A DNA stretch of 64,000 bases from Gammaproteobacteria bacterium (GTDB lineage Bacteria > Pseudomonadota > Gammaproteobacteria > Poriferisulfidales > Poriferisulfidaceae): positions 1-64,000 of the forward strand of contig JAPPLD010000008.1 in the NCBI GenBank assembly GCA_028819565.1, in the 5' to 3' direction. This document shows, in pieces, positions 36,501 through 46,006 of the stretch (positions are counted from its first letter, which is position 1; every line of letters starts with the position of its first letter). Under the pieces are notes generated by a model. That model saw only the letters and a list, made by a program, of their open reading frames with translations. It was not told where the DNA came from and searched no databases. The position numbers were made by a program, and so were the translations under genes.

Positions 36501-36973
36501 GTCCCGGCGACCCGGCACTACGCTTGGCCTGCCGATGGCTGCTGGACCGTCAGCGCGGGGACGGGGGATGGGGTGAGCACTACAGCGGTTGTTTCACCGG
36601 CCAGTACGTTGCGCACGATGAAAGCCAAGTCATCCAGACCGCATGGGCATTGATTGCGCTCCTTGAGGCAGACGATCCCAACTGGGCCGCAATCTCGCGG
36701 GGCGCCCGGTTCCTGCTCGACACCCAGGACGCGGATGGCGCATGGCCCAAGCAAGACATGGCCGGGGTCTTTTTCCGCACGGCTCTGCTAGACTATGTCC
36801 TGTATCGGCAGTATTTCCCCCTGCACGCCCTCGGCCTCTACGAACAGCGGCGCCGGACCCGGTTGGAACTGGCAACCATCGATTCCCTTGCCGTCGAAAC
36901 GACCGCAAGCAGCGAAACACCTTTGACTGCGGCTGCATTAGAAAAACCACACGGTGCGCACGCCCCTTCTTGA
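33512..36973 (+). CDS. Fused squalene monooxygenase - oxidosqualene cyclase (bifunctional sterol synthase)
   Basis: One uninterrupted frame of 1153 codons. The start is taken as GTG 33512, which overlaps the cyp51 stop (GTGA); the ATG at 33443 lies inside cyp51. Residues ~1-445 are a squalene monooxygenase: FAD Rossmann motif AIVGGGPVGSVCALAHA (12-28), GADGRNSVVRRSLG (156-169) and GDAAGHYHPMSAVGITLG (283-300). Residues ~446-475 are a Pro/Ser-rich linker. Residues ~476-1110 are an oxidosqualene cyclase: QW repeats (QDGDGAWEGEM, QNRDGGFGSYE, QASDGSWRGVW, QRGDGGWGEHY), active-site YCHTR (H633), catalytic DCTAE (D856-E860) and SYVECTAS (C928). DCTAE, instead of the DDTA motif, marks it as an OSC and not a squalene-hopene cyclase. 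Val two residues before the catalytic Asp is the lanosterol-synthase state. Both halves are full length with intact motifs. Confidence 0.95.
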   Translation: MSIPPTRHYDVAIVGGGPVGSVCALAHARKGARVILLEASPEASKRLAGEWLHPPAVRILRELGIGLDTQPPIGAGNGFVVYPEDDSEPIVLPYPDGSHGLACEHAVLVSHLHEAIKNESSIDFIFNAQVREVVDGRITFTRNGADESVAATRIVGADGRNSVVRRSLGLPTNHKTCSWMVGVLVDDVTLPLEGYGYVLGGGPGPILMYRLGERGVRIIVDVPADRWTPRDRIGFLLDSYTGWLPESVRPAFVKALRAGQFRTASNKLRPRVSYGSPHRVLIGDAAGHYHPMSAVGITLGFGDALALAKNGDFRDFTKKRFRAIRAPEFLAIGLYEVFADHRTEVVALRHATYRGWRASSTMRDRTMRLLACEDTSVIHLSSAFLTTMARAVAGEMPRSFDKLAWRRARDTLNSLSGRLKWLLRGARMLHRVRSTGEGEDEQIRDTWSHTFLVSIPSRPDDSQPARPWTVESPDAGPALKSASKRLLDLQDGDGAWEGEMVWCPMLTAQYVLLHYIMGQPLDPDRRRRVLRSFEQTRLEGGAWGLHEHPPPNLFVTTLVYVAARLLGVERDDPLLKPAQEFLQTEEVLCIPSWGKFWLALLNLYDWRGINAILPELWSLPRWIPLHPSNWYCHTRLIYMAMAAVYSHRFQAPVTPLIASLREELYPEGFANVGFSAGRNRLRSADLHARPSVWLRIGYGLSQLFERFHSKYLRARCMDAITERIRWELRTTNHTSISPVSGLLNILALWLRAPEDPDSRQALAKLDDWIWEDEEYGARVTGARSISWDTGFALQALSTMSELDLAPEVRNSLQRGADFLETQQIKISFEGFREAFRNDPKGGWCFAGQWHGWPVTDCTAEAVLGIISAHRGATNTAMLKDAIQFMLRGQNRDGGFGSYEAQRSVIGLEWLNPAEMFGESMTEHSYVECTASCLAALAACKKHFPDITDQTVTDAMSRAGARLRRTQASDGSWRGVWGVQFIYGTSFGIRGLLAAGARPGDPALRLACRWLLDRQRGDGGWGEHYSGCFTGQYVAHDESQVIQTAWALIALLEADDPNWAAISRGARFLLDTQDADGAWPKQDMAGVFFRTALLDYVLYRQYFPLHALGLYEQRRRTRLELATIDSLAVETTASSETPLTAAALEKPHGAHAPS

Positions 36974-37000
36974 AGAAAACTTCGACTGGAGAAAAATCGA

Positions 37001-38035
37001 ATGAGGCTTACACCTGCTAAACGATCAGATTCTCGTTCCCTCGCGGACCTTACTCCGGATGAGGTGATACGGGTAGTCAATCATTACGCCGGGCTCCACG
37101 ATGCTGACTTGGAGGATAGAAAAGAAGACTACCAATCGCTTGTCAATCACTACTACGACCTGGTGACTGATTTCTACGAATTCGGCTGGGGCCAGTCCTT
37201 TCACTTTGCGCCCCGGCATCGGGGAGAGAGCTTCAAGGAGTCGTTACTTAGACACGAGTATTTTCTCGCCGACCAGCTGTCCCTGAAGCCAGGGATGCAA
37301 GTACTTGATGTGGGTTGCGGGATCGGCGGCCCGATGCGCACTCTGGCGCATTATTCCGGGGCCAGCTTTGTCGGCATTAACAATAACGCTTACCAGATCG
37401 AACGAGCGAAAGTGCACACCGAAGATGTCCGGTCATTGTGCCGCTTCATCCGCGGCGATTACATGCAGATTCCCGAAGATGACAATTGTTACGATGCGGC
37501 CTTCGCCATTGAATCCATGCCCCACGCACCGAACAAGACCGCAGCGTTCCGGGAAGTCCTCCGCATCCTGCGCCCAGGATCTTGTTTTACAGGCTACGAA
37601 TGGTGTCTCACCGACGCCTTCGATCCGGAGAATGCCGAGCACCTTCGAATCAAGAAAGTGATCGAGAGAGGGAATGGGCTGCCGGATATCGCCGCCAAAT
37701 CGGAAATTTGCGACGCATTGCGCACGGCCGGATTCGAGGTTCTGGACGCCCGCGATCTTGCCCCTGAATCGCACCCCGAAACGCCTTGGTATCGAGTTTT
37801 ACAGGGTCGCGATCTCAGCCTAGCAAGTGTTCCACGTACACCGCTCGGGCGTGCCTTGACCAACTTGATACTAAGGGTCGGGGAGAAACTGCGGGTATTT
37901 CCGAAGGGAACCAGGATGGTCAGTACGCTGTTGAACAGGGGGGCGGACGCATTGGTCGAAGGAGGCGAAACCGGCATCTTTACTCCAATGCTTTTCTTCC
38001 TAGCCCGCAAACCTGAGCATTCAGGAACTGAATAA
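37001..38035 (+). CDS. smt: Sterol C-24 methyltransferase (ERG6/SMT type)
   Basis: SAM-dependent methyltransferase of 344 aa. The sterol-methyltransferase-specific region YEFGWGQSFHF (59-69) is followed by the SAM loop VLDVGCGIGGPMRTLA (101-116), GINNNAYQIERA and AFAIESMPHAPN, the counterparts of SMT regions I-III. These distinguish it from small-molecule or tocopherol methyltransferases. It would methylate the delta-24 side chain of a sterol. A GGAG site precedes ATG 37001, and it follows the fusion gene by 27 bases, ending the operon. C-24 alkylation is typical of plants, fungi and protists, but bacterial homologues are known from metagenomes. Confidence 0.9.
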   Translation: MRLTPAKRSDSRSLADLTPDEVIRVVNHYAGLHDADLEDRKEDYQSLVNHYYDLVTDFYEFGWGQSFHFAPRHRGESFKESLLRHEYFLADQLSLKPGMQVLDVGCGIGGPMRTLAHYSGASFVGINNNAYQIERAKVHTEDVRSLCRFIRGDYMQIPEDDNCYDAAFAIESMPHAPNKTAAFREVLRILRPGSCFTGYEWCLTDAFDPENAEHLRIKKVIERGNGLPDIAAKSEICDALRTAGFEVLDARDLAPESHPETPWYRVLQGRDLSLASVPRTPLGRALTNLILRVGEKLRVFPKGTRMVSTLLNRGADALVEGGETGIFTPMLFFLARKPEHSGTE

Positions 38036-38136
38036 GGAACATTTCTGACCTGAGTCCCCTGCGAACCATCCACCCCGTCGCAGGCTCTTGCCGGTAGTCG
38101 TCCCAGAGGGTTTTAGAAATTTGACAAAATAGCCGG

Positions 38137-40740
38137 ATGGCACTGCAACCGGCTCCACTGTTGACTTCACCCACGCCGCAGCAGCAGCACACTCCCAGCA
38201 TGCGCCAGTACCTTGAGTTCAAGGCGCAATATCCTCAGCACCTGTTGCTCTACAGAATGGGAGACTTCTACGAGTTGTTCTTCGAGGACGCCAAACGCGG
38301 CTCCGAATTGCTGGATATCGTACTGACCGAACGGGGGCGCTCCAAGGGTCAGCCTATCCCGATGGCGGGCATCCCGGTAGTTTCGCTTGATTCCTATCTC
38401 TCAAAACTCGTCGACCTCGGAGAATCCGCGGTGGTTTGTGAACAGGTCGGTGACAGCCCGTCCGGCCGGGGGCCGATGGAACGCCAGATCTCACGCATCG
38501 TCACGCCCGGAACCCTGATCGAGGACGAACTGCTAGACGCCGGGCGCGACACCCTGCTGCTTGCGCTGTGGCCGGGGGATCCGATCGGACTGGCCAGCCT
38601 GAACCTGAGCTCGGGCCGTTTCAACGTGATGGAGCTTCCGTCCATCGAAGACCTGTACGCGGAACTGGAGCGCCTCCGTCCGGCGGAAATCCTGTACCCG
38701 GAATCGAACATTCCTCCGGACTGGGAAGACACGCACTGGCAGCCTCTTTCAGACTGGCATTTCGACGTTGAGACCGCCACACGGCTCTTGTGCCAACAAC
38801 TCGGGGTCCATGACCTGTCCGCTTTCGACTGCCAGGACGCACCCTCCGCCACCGGAGCCGCCGGAGCCCTGCTCTACTACGCCCAAGAGACTCAACGGGC
38901 AGCTCTGCCGCACATTACGAGCCTGCAAAGGGAGCGGCGCGATACCCACATCTACCTGGATGCTACCAGCCGACGCAATCTTGAGTTGGAGCAGACCATT
39001 TCCGGCGACTCCCGCCACAGTCTGCTCGGTGTGTTGGACAAGACCGTCACGGCCATGGGCCGCCGTTGCCTCAGCCGATGGATCCAGTCTCCCCTTCGCG
39101 ACCGGGAAACGCTGGCGACACGCCACCAGATCGTTTCTCACCTGCTAGACAACGCGCACCGCGCCCCGATTCGCGAACAGTTGAGGAAAGTCTCCGACAT
39201 CGAGCGCGTCATCGCCCGCCTTGCCCTGTATACCGCTTCTCCTCGGGACTTGTGCGGTCTGGCTCAGACTCTACAGCGCCTGCCGGACCTGCGTCGCCTG
39301 CTGGAGAACATTGACGCAGCGGAATTCGACTCCTACCGTGCCCACCTGCAATCAGACCCGGAACTGGCTGAACATCTAGCCTCAGCGCTCGCGGAAAATC
39401 CTCCTCCGACCATTCGCGAAGGCGGTGCCATCGCGGCGGGATTCGATTCCGAACTGGATGAACTGCGCGAACTGTCGCGTGGAGCCGACAATTTCCTCCT
39501 AGAGATGGAAGCGGCCGAACGGGAGCACACCGGCATCGCCCAACTCAAAGTCGCCTACAACCGGGTTCACGGCTACTACATCGAGGTCCCGCGCAGCCAA
39601 GCCGCGCGGGTGCCCGACCACTACCGACGGCGGCAGACACTCAAGAACTGCGAACGTTACCTGACATCGGAACTGAAGGAATTCGAGGACCGCGTCCTGA
39701 GTGCGCGCAGTCGGGCGCTGGAGCGAGAGAAGCAGGTCTACCAGAATCTCCTGGAAAGATTGACACCACACCTGAACCACTTCAAGCAATGCGCAGCTGC
39801 GCTATCCGAACTGGACGTGCTCTGCAGCTTCGCCGAGCAGGCCAAGGCGCATCACTACTGCTGCCCCGAACTGATCGACGAACCCGGCGTCGAGATCGAA
39901 GCCGGTCGCCACCCGGTAATCGAACTGACTTGGAACGAACCATTCGTGCCAAACGACACGCTGCTCTCCGAACAACGCCGCCTGCTCCTCGTCACCGGTC
40001 CGAACATGGGCGGCAAATCCACTTACATGAGGCAAACCGCACTGATCGTGCTGATGGCCTGCATCGGCAGCCATGTGCCAGCCAAGCAGGCCCGGATCGG
40101 CCCCATAGACCGCATCTTTACCCGAATCGGGGCCTCCGACGACCTGACTTCCGGCCGCTCCACGTTCATGGTCGAGATGACGGAAGCTGCCAACATCCTG
40201 CACCACGCCTCCGAATACAGCCTGGTGCTGATGGACGAAATCGGTCGTGGCACCAGCACTTTCGACGGGATGGCACTGGCACTGGGCTGTGCCGAATACC
40301 TGGCCACCCGAAACCGGGCCTTCACTCTTTTCTCCACGCACTACTTCGAGCTGACCCAACTGGCCGAGATCCATCCCGGAATCGTCAACCTGCACCTGGA
40401 CGCCACGATGCATGGCCAGCAGATCGTCTTCCTGCACGCCGTCAAGGAAGGGCCCGCCAGCCAGAGCTACGGCCTGCAGGTCGCACGACTCGCGGGTATT
40501 CCCGCGCCGGTGCTGGAGCGGGCCCAGGCATACTTGTTGGAACTCGAGGACGACAGCACCCAGCGCTGGGCACGCAGCAATCCGCAAAAAGACCTATTTG
40601 TGCCGCCTTCCGATCCTCCATCCGTCCCGGCCGCTCTGGAACGCCTCCGACAGGTGAAGCCCGACCAGCTGTCGCCGAAGGAGGCTCTAGACCTGATTTA
40701 TGAATTGCGAAAACTGGATTCTCCCACGGATGACGACTGA
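38137..40740 (+). CDS. mutS: DNA mismatch repair protein MutS
   Basis: Protein of 867 aa. The mismatch-binding motif is [16 protein letters not shown] (Phe-x-Glu is DFYEL), Walker A is [15 protein letters not shown], Walker B is [16 protein letters not shown] and the final helix-turn-helix is [16 protein letters not shown]. In E. coli and Pseudomonas mutS lies next to pncC-recA and is divergent from them; here it is still divergent but ~11.7 kb away, with the sterol operon between. It starts 101 bases after smt with TTGACA at 38121-38126, so it may have its own promoter. Confidence 0.97.
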   Translation: MALQPAPLLTSPTPQQQHTPSMRQYLEFKAQYPQHLLLYRMGDFYELFFEDAKRGSELLDIVLTERGRSKGQPIPMAGIPVVSLDSYLSKLVDLGESAVVCEQVGDSPSGRGPMERQISRIVTPGTLIEDELLDAGRDTLLLALWPGDPIGLASLNLSSGRFNVMELPSIEDLYAELERLRPAEILYPESNIPPDWEDTHWQPLSDWHFDVETATRLLCQQLGVHDLSAFDCQDAPSATGAAGALLYYAQETQRAALPHITSLQRERRDTHIYLDATSRRNLELEQTISGDSRHSLLGVLDKTVTAMGRRCLSRWIQSPLRDRETLATRHQIVSHLLDNAHRAPIREQLRKVSDIERVIARLALYTASPRDLCGLAQTLQRLPDLRRLLENIDAAEFDSYRAHLQSDPELAEHLASALAENPPPTIREGGAIAAGFDSELDELRELSRGADNFLLEMEAAEREHTGIAQLKVAYNRVHGYYIEVPRSQAARVPDHYRRRQTLKNCERYLTSELKEFEDRVLSARSRALEREKQVYQNLLERLTPHLNHFKQCAAALSELDVLCSFAEQAKAHHYCCPELIDEPGVEIEAGRHPVIELTWNEPFVPNDTLLSEQRRLLLVTGPNMGGKSTYMRQTALIVLMACIGSHVPAKQARIGPIDRIFTRIGASDDLTSGRSTFMVEMTEAANILHHASEYSLVLMDEIGRGTSTFDGMALALGCAEYLATRNRAFTLFSTHYFELTQLAEIHPGIVNLHLDATMHGQQIVFLHAVKEGPASQSYGLQVARLAGIPAPVLERAQAYLLELEDDSTQRWARSNPQKDLFVPPSDPPSVPAALERLRQVKPDQLSPKEALDLIYELRKLDSPTDDD

Positions 40741-40774
40741 CTCCGCCGAATCCGGTGTCTACGGGTAGATTGCG

Positions 40775-43009
40775 ATGTCAACTCGATCATTTCTGAAATT
40801 GGTTCTCGGCAAACTTGCCGCACCGTGGGTCCAGCTGTACCGAAACGTCCGCCAAGGCTCGGCCCGGCTGCCGGAAGAACTGATCGAACAAGGCCCCCGC
40901 ATCCAGGCCAGTGCCCAATATGGCGGGATGGGCGAACGCGAACTGGAATTGCGCATGGAGCAGATCATCGAACGCATCCTTTCCACTCGGCGCCGCGTGC
41001 ACGAATCCGCAAAGCAACTGGCCCCCTTCAATCACTTCGAGCAACGCCGCTTTTTAGATTCCGGGCAGGCCCTGGCCGATCGCGATGTCGAACTTGCCTA
41101 TCAATTCTTCCATTTCGGCATCCCGTCGCTTCGGCTGATCGACGAAGAGCACTGGGATGGCTGGCTCGACCATCTGTGTGCCTGCTACGACCAGATCGGG
41201 GTCGACGCCGCCGTGCAAGCCATGCAGGAAGTTGAAAATTACCTGCAGAAAATCCTCGGCGGCGCCCGCAGCATCCGTCTCAGTGACGTGGAACGGCTGG
41301 TCGAGTCGCTGCTGGTCGGCTTCGGTGGACGGCCGCTCAAAGTTGGAATCGCTGCAGAACCGTACACCGACACGGAAACCGTCTATTTGCCCGAGCTGAT
41401 AGACGCCTGCAGCACCCGGGAGGAAAACTTCGACCTGCTCAAGGCCACTGCCGCGTACCTGTGGGCGCAAACCCGATACGGGACTTACCGGGCACCCGCC
41501 GACGCTTTCGCCAGCTATTCGGACCGCGCCCGCGCCCGCCGCTACTTCCATGCACTGGAAATGTTCCGCTTGGATGCCCGGATCCAGCGCGACATGCCCG
41601 GCATCGGCCGCATCCTCAAGCGCCACAACCCACCCGACGCATGGACGGAACTACCCGACGCATGGGTGACCGCCATCGCGGAAATCTCGAACCCGAAAGC
41701 CACGGTCGAAAACTCTCTGCGCCTGCTCGAAGGGCTCTACCCGACCGCAGTAACGCTTCCGGAAGTGCCATACCAAGGCGTGCTGCGCCCGGAACTGGCA
41801 TCCGAAATCCTAGTCAGACGAGTGGGCGAAGAGCAGCATCAACTGGCGAATGCCCTGCTCAGCCTAAAAAAGGAACTGTCGCCTTTCCAGTCCGAGAAGG
41901 AGCAAAGCGAACGCTTCACCGTGCGCAGGGATCAGAATCAAGTGGCCGACGAATTTGCGTTTTCCCTGGAACTCGGCGACAAAACCGTCACTCCGTCCGA
42001 AGATATCCAGCAACTTCTTGAGTCCATCATTCAGGACCTCGGGGAAATCCCCGACGAATACCTTGAGCCAGCCAGTGCCGGCGCCTATCCCCCGGCTTCG
42101 GAAGAGCCGGAGGATGCTTCTTCGCCCGCAAGCGAAGATGCTGATTACGTCTACCCGGAGTGGGATCATTCCCGTCAGAAATACCGGCCCGACTGGTGCC
42201 AGTTGTACGAACGCCCGATTACCGGCACCAGCGAACAATTCGCACAGGACACGCTGGATCGGCACCGCCGCCTGCTCGCCGGGCTCCGGCGCACGTTCGA
42301 AGCCCTGCGCGACGAGGAGAAACGCGTCCGTCGGGAAATGCATGGTGACGAGGTGGACCTGGACAGCTTCATCAACGCCTACAGCGACTATGTCAACGGC
42401 TCGGAACTGGACGAACGTTTGTTCACCCGGATGAAGAAACTGGATCGTGACATCGCCGTGATGTTCCTGATCGATATGAGCAGCTCCACGTCCGGCTGGA
42501 TCAATGACCTGATGCGCGAGGCGCTGGTGCTGCTGTGCGGGGCACTGGAAGCGCTGGGAGATCGCTATGCGATCTACGGATTCTCCGGGCGCACTCATCG
42601 CAACTGCGAGTTGTATCCGATCAAGAACCTTGATGAGGCCTACGGCGGTGACGTCCGCCGTCGCATCAGCGGCATTACGCCCCGGAACTATACCCGCATG
42701 GGCGTGATGATCCGCCATCTCACGCAACTGCTGAAGGACACGGAAGCCCGCACCCGCCTGCTGATCACGCTGTCCGACGGCAAGCCGGACGATCAGGACG
42801 GCTACCGGGGCACTTACGGCATCGAGGATACCCGCCAGGCGCTGAAGGAGGCCCGACATTTGGGAATCCACCCGTATTGCATTACCATAGACAAAGAGGG
42901 CATGGAGTACCTCCCGCACATGTACGGAGCCTCCAACTTCGCCGTGGTCAGCCACATCGAGAAACTCCCGACCAAGGTGTCCGACATCTACCGCCGCATC
43001 ACTCTATGA
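40775..43009 (+). CDS. NorD/CbbO-like von Willebrand factor A protein
   Basis: Protein of 744 aa with a long helical N-terminal region and a C-terminal VWA domain carrying a MIDAS motif (VMFLIDMSSSTSGW, DxSxS), the later Thr region (NYTRMGVMIRHLTQLL) and TLSDGKPDDQDGYRG. NorD/CbbO proteins act with an AAA+ partner (NorQ/CbbQ) as activases of nitric-oxide reductase or Rubisco. No NorQ/CbbQ, nor or cbb genes are visible in this window, so the target is unknown. It overlaps the following lipoprotein gene (ATGA). Confidence 0.85.
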   Translation: MSTRSFLKLVLGKLAAPWVQLYRNVRQGSARLPEELIEQGPRIQASAQYGGMGERELELRMEQIIERILSTRRRVHESAKQLAPFNHFEQRRFLDSGQALADRDVELAYQFFHFGIPSLRLIDEEHWDGWLDHLCACYDQIGVDAAVQAMQEVENYLQKILGGARSIRLSDVERLVESLLVGFGGRPLKVGIAAEPYTDTETVYLPELIDACSTREENFDLLKATAAYLWAQTRYGTYRAPADAFASYSDRARARRYFHALEMFRLDARIQRDMPGIGRILKRHNPPDAWTELPDAWVTAIAEISNPKATVENSLRLLEGLYPTAVTLPEVPYQGVLRPELASEILVRRVGEEQHQLANALLSLKKELSPFQSEKEQSERFTVRRDQNQVADEFAFSLELGDKTVTPSEDIQQLLESIIQDLGEIPDEYLEPASAGAYPPASEEPEDASSPASEDADYVYPEWDHSRQKYRPDWCQLYERPITGTSEQFAQDTLDRHRRLLAGLRRTFEALRDEEKRVRREMHGDEVDLDSFINAYSDYVNGSELDERLFTRMKKLDRDIAVMFLIDMSSSTSGWINDLMREALVLLCGALEALGDRYAIYGFSGRTHRNCELYPIKNLDEAYGGDVRRRISGITPRNYTRMGVMIRHLTQLLKDTEARTRLLITLSDGKPDDQDGYRGTYGIEDTRQALKEARHLGIHPYCITIDKEGMEYLPHMYGASNFAVVSHIEKLPTKVSDIYRRITL

Positions 43010-43743
43010 ACACTATCTACCCCCATGGAATCCGCGTTGGCCTGGCGCTGACACTGGTGCTGGCGCTGGCTGGCTGCAAAACCGACCTCTTCAGCACCCA
43101 GGACATCCCCGAAGAAGTCAAGGGAATCGCCAAAACCAGCGTGGACTACGCCTTGGACGCGCACCTGAACGCGACCACCGAGGGGCTTGAAGAACTGATG
43201 CGGGAGTTGTACCGGCTCAACCCTGAGGAACTGGAGAAAATGCCAGGCGCCACGGTCGACGAGCGAGTCGCCCTAGTGCTGCCGGACCGCACGTACGACG
43301 AGTTGCGATTCGGAGAACTGAACAGCCACCGCGGCACCGAGGCGATGCAGTTGGCATTCGAGCCCCGCTTCATCGGCGACCGGGTCTTCGCGCTAATGGT
43401 CGGCATTGTCAGCCAGATGCGGATTGCGTACAACGACAAATTGGAATTTTTCGCCTTGAACCGGCTGGACTCCGAAAATCTCGAAAACTTCGCCAACAAC
43501 CTGGAAATCGTTCGCGTCAGCCTGGAACGTCGGACCGGATCGGATGGCCAGCCGATCATACGCCACGAGGGCGATACCCAGCTCCTAGAATCGGGGCTTC
43601 CCAAGCCGACTCCCGGGCAGATCCTGGACCGGCTCATCGGGCACCAGCGAGTACTGGTGAGCATCACGAGCGGTTGGCGGGACCGCGCCCACCAGGCCGC
43701 GGTGAAGACGATGGGCGCCGTCATCATGCTGCCCATCCCCTAA
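43006..43743 (+). CDS. Lipoprotein of unknown function
   Basis: Protein of 245 aa starting at ATG 43006, overlapping the NorD-like stop (ATGA). The signal sequence VGLALTLVLALAGCKTD has a lipobox (LAGC), so Cys is probably lipidated. The mature part is mostly helical with charged repeats. Translational coupling to a VWA protein suggests a functional link, but no family is recognised. Confidence 0.7.
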   Translation: MNTIYPHGIRVGLALTLVLALAGCKTDLFSTQDIPEEVKGIAKTSVDYALDAHLNATTEGLEELMRELYRLNPEELEKMPGATVDERVALVLPDRTYDELRFGELNSHRGTEAMQLAFEPRFIGDRVFALMVGIVSQMRIAYNDKLEFFALNRLDSENLENFANNLEIVRVSLERRTGSDGQPIIRHEGDTQLLESGLPKPTPGQILDRLIGHQRVLVSITSGWRDRAHQAAVKTMGAVIMLPIP

Positions 43744-43756
43744 GTCCCCCACGCGC

Positions 43757-44715
<959 letters not shown>

Positions 44716-44717
44716 AT

Positions 44718-45425
44718 TCAGAGCCGGCTCTCCGAAGTCGGCGGTTGGGCCAACACCTCACGCACGAACGGCACGGTAATTCGCCGCTGCTGACTTAGCG
44801 AGGCCTGCTCCAACTGATCCAGCAACTGGCAGAGTTGCCCCAAACCGCGGACCACATGGCGCTGCATGTAGCGCACCGCATCCTCCGGCAGGTCGTACCC
44901 TTGGCTGTGCGCGCGACGGCGCAATGCTTCGGATTGTCGTTCGTCATCCAGAAGCTGTAGCGGAAATGACACGGCACCGCGGAGGCGGGAGCGCAGGTCG
45001 GGCAATTCCACCGACACACTTTCCGCAGACTGGCGCGCCGCCATCAGCAGGCTGGCGCCATGATCCATCGCCTGGTTGACCAGGCCGAACAGCCGCTGTT
45101 CCCAGTCCCCTTGCTCCAGCACGGCATCCACGTCATCCAAGCAAATCCACAGGCACTGCTCCAGGCCATCCAGGGTTTCCGGACCCAGTTCCCGCATTTG
45201 CTTCAACGGCAGATAGGCTGCGGACTCTTCCCGTGCCTTCGCCTGATGGCAGACCGCCTGCAGCAGGTGCGTCTTCCCGCTGTCCTGAGGGCCATGCAGC
45301 CACAAGGACCCACCCTGCCGCGGCAAGGATTCCAGCGCATCGAGAATTCCCTCGTTGCCGTCCGTGCAGAAATTGGCAAAGGTATGCCGCGGATTGGAGC
45401 CAAGCGGCAGAATCAATTGGCTCAT
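44718..45425 (-). CDS. hda: DnaA regulatory inactivator Hda
   Basis: AAA+ protein of 235 aa from ATG 45425. An N-terminal clamp-binding-like SQLILPLG, a Walker A variant LHGPQDSGKTHLLQA, a Walker B LWICLDDVDAV and the DnaA-like lid RLRGAVSFPLQLLDD are seen. With the beta clamp it stimulates ATP hydrolysis by DnaA and prevents over-initiation. The start overlaps the pgsA-like stop by three bases. Confidence 0.93.
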   Translation of the reverse strand: MSQLILPLGSNPRHTFANFCTDGNEGILDALESLPRQGGSLWLHGPQDSGKTHLLQAVCHQAKAREESAAYLPLKQMRELGPETLDGLEQCLWICLDDVDAVLEQGDWEQRLFGLVNQAMDHGASLLMAARQSAESVSVELPDLRSRLRGAVSFPLQLLDDERQSEALRRRAHSQGYDLPEDAVRYMQRHVVRGLGQLCQLLDQLEQASLSQQRRITVPFVREVLAQPPTSESRL

Positions 45426-45973
45426 TGGGAGGCGTCCCCAGGATCTGCCAGCACTCCACTCCAGACCAGTATGTACCCGATCCCGCTGACGAGCGTGGCG
45501 ATCACGGTCGCCCACAGCAGGACGTCAAGCAACATCGGCGGCAGAACGGTCAATTGGTTTCCCATGAAGGCGAACACCGTGATGATTTGTACGAAAGTAT
45601 TGATTTTCCCAACTTTAAGGACCGCGGTTTTCTGTCCGGGATGGAGCAGGTAGTTCATCAGGGTTCCCCCGATGACCATGACATCGCGTCCCACTACCAA
45701 TGTCACCAACCATACCGGCAACAGTTCCAAGTGCCCCAACATCACGAAAGCAGCCACCAGCATCACCTTGTCTGCAAGCGGGTCCAATCCGGCCCCCAGA
45801 GCACTCGTCGCTTTCAGGTAGCGGGCCAGGAAACCGTCGAGGCCATCCGAGATGCCCATCACGATGAACAAGATCAATGCCAAGCCGAACTGCTGCTCCA
45901 ACAGAAGCATGGCGAACCACGGCACCAAAAGCAGGCGCAGGACGCTGATCAGATTAGGAATGTGCTGGATCAT
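45422..45973 (-). CDS. CDP-alcohol phosphatidyltransferase family membrane protein
   Basis: Membrane protein of 183 aa. It has the CDP-alcohol phosphotransferase motif split over DGLDGFLARYLKATSAL and GAGLDPLADK (DG..AR...G...D...D) and about five hydrophobic helices. By similarity it is a PgsA-like enzyme making phosphatidylglycerophosphate, or a related transferase often placed beside hda in gammaproteobacteria. It is divergent from purM across only 33 bases and shares an operon with hda. Confidence 0.88.
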   Translation of the reverse strand: MIQHIPNLISVLRLLLVPWFAMLLLEQQFGLALILFIVMGISDGLDGFLARYLKATSALGAGLDPLADKVMLVAAFVMLGHLELLPVWLVTLVVGRDVMVIGGTLMNYLLHPGQKTAVLKVGKINTFVQIITVFAFMGNQLTVLPPMLLDVLLWATVIATLVSGIGYILVWSGVLADPGDASQ

Positions 45974-46006
45974 GGGCTTTTCCCAATATTTTAATGCAGG
46001 AGTAAA

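Noticed and set aside
33512-36973. The fusion as an assembly or sequencing artefact
   Set aside because: The frame is open throughout, the linker is ordinary coding sequence, both halves are complete and the coupling to neighbours is tight. I cannot exclude a lost stop codon without reads, so this is kept as the main check.
38036-38136. Terminator between smt and mutS
   Set aside because: CCTGCGA and TCGCAGG can pair (38057-38085), but no T run follows, so I do not call it a terminator.
41864-42955. 363-codon minus-strand frame opposite the NorD-like gene
   Set aside because: Shadow frame; the plus-strand VWA protein has clear motifs.
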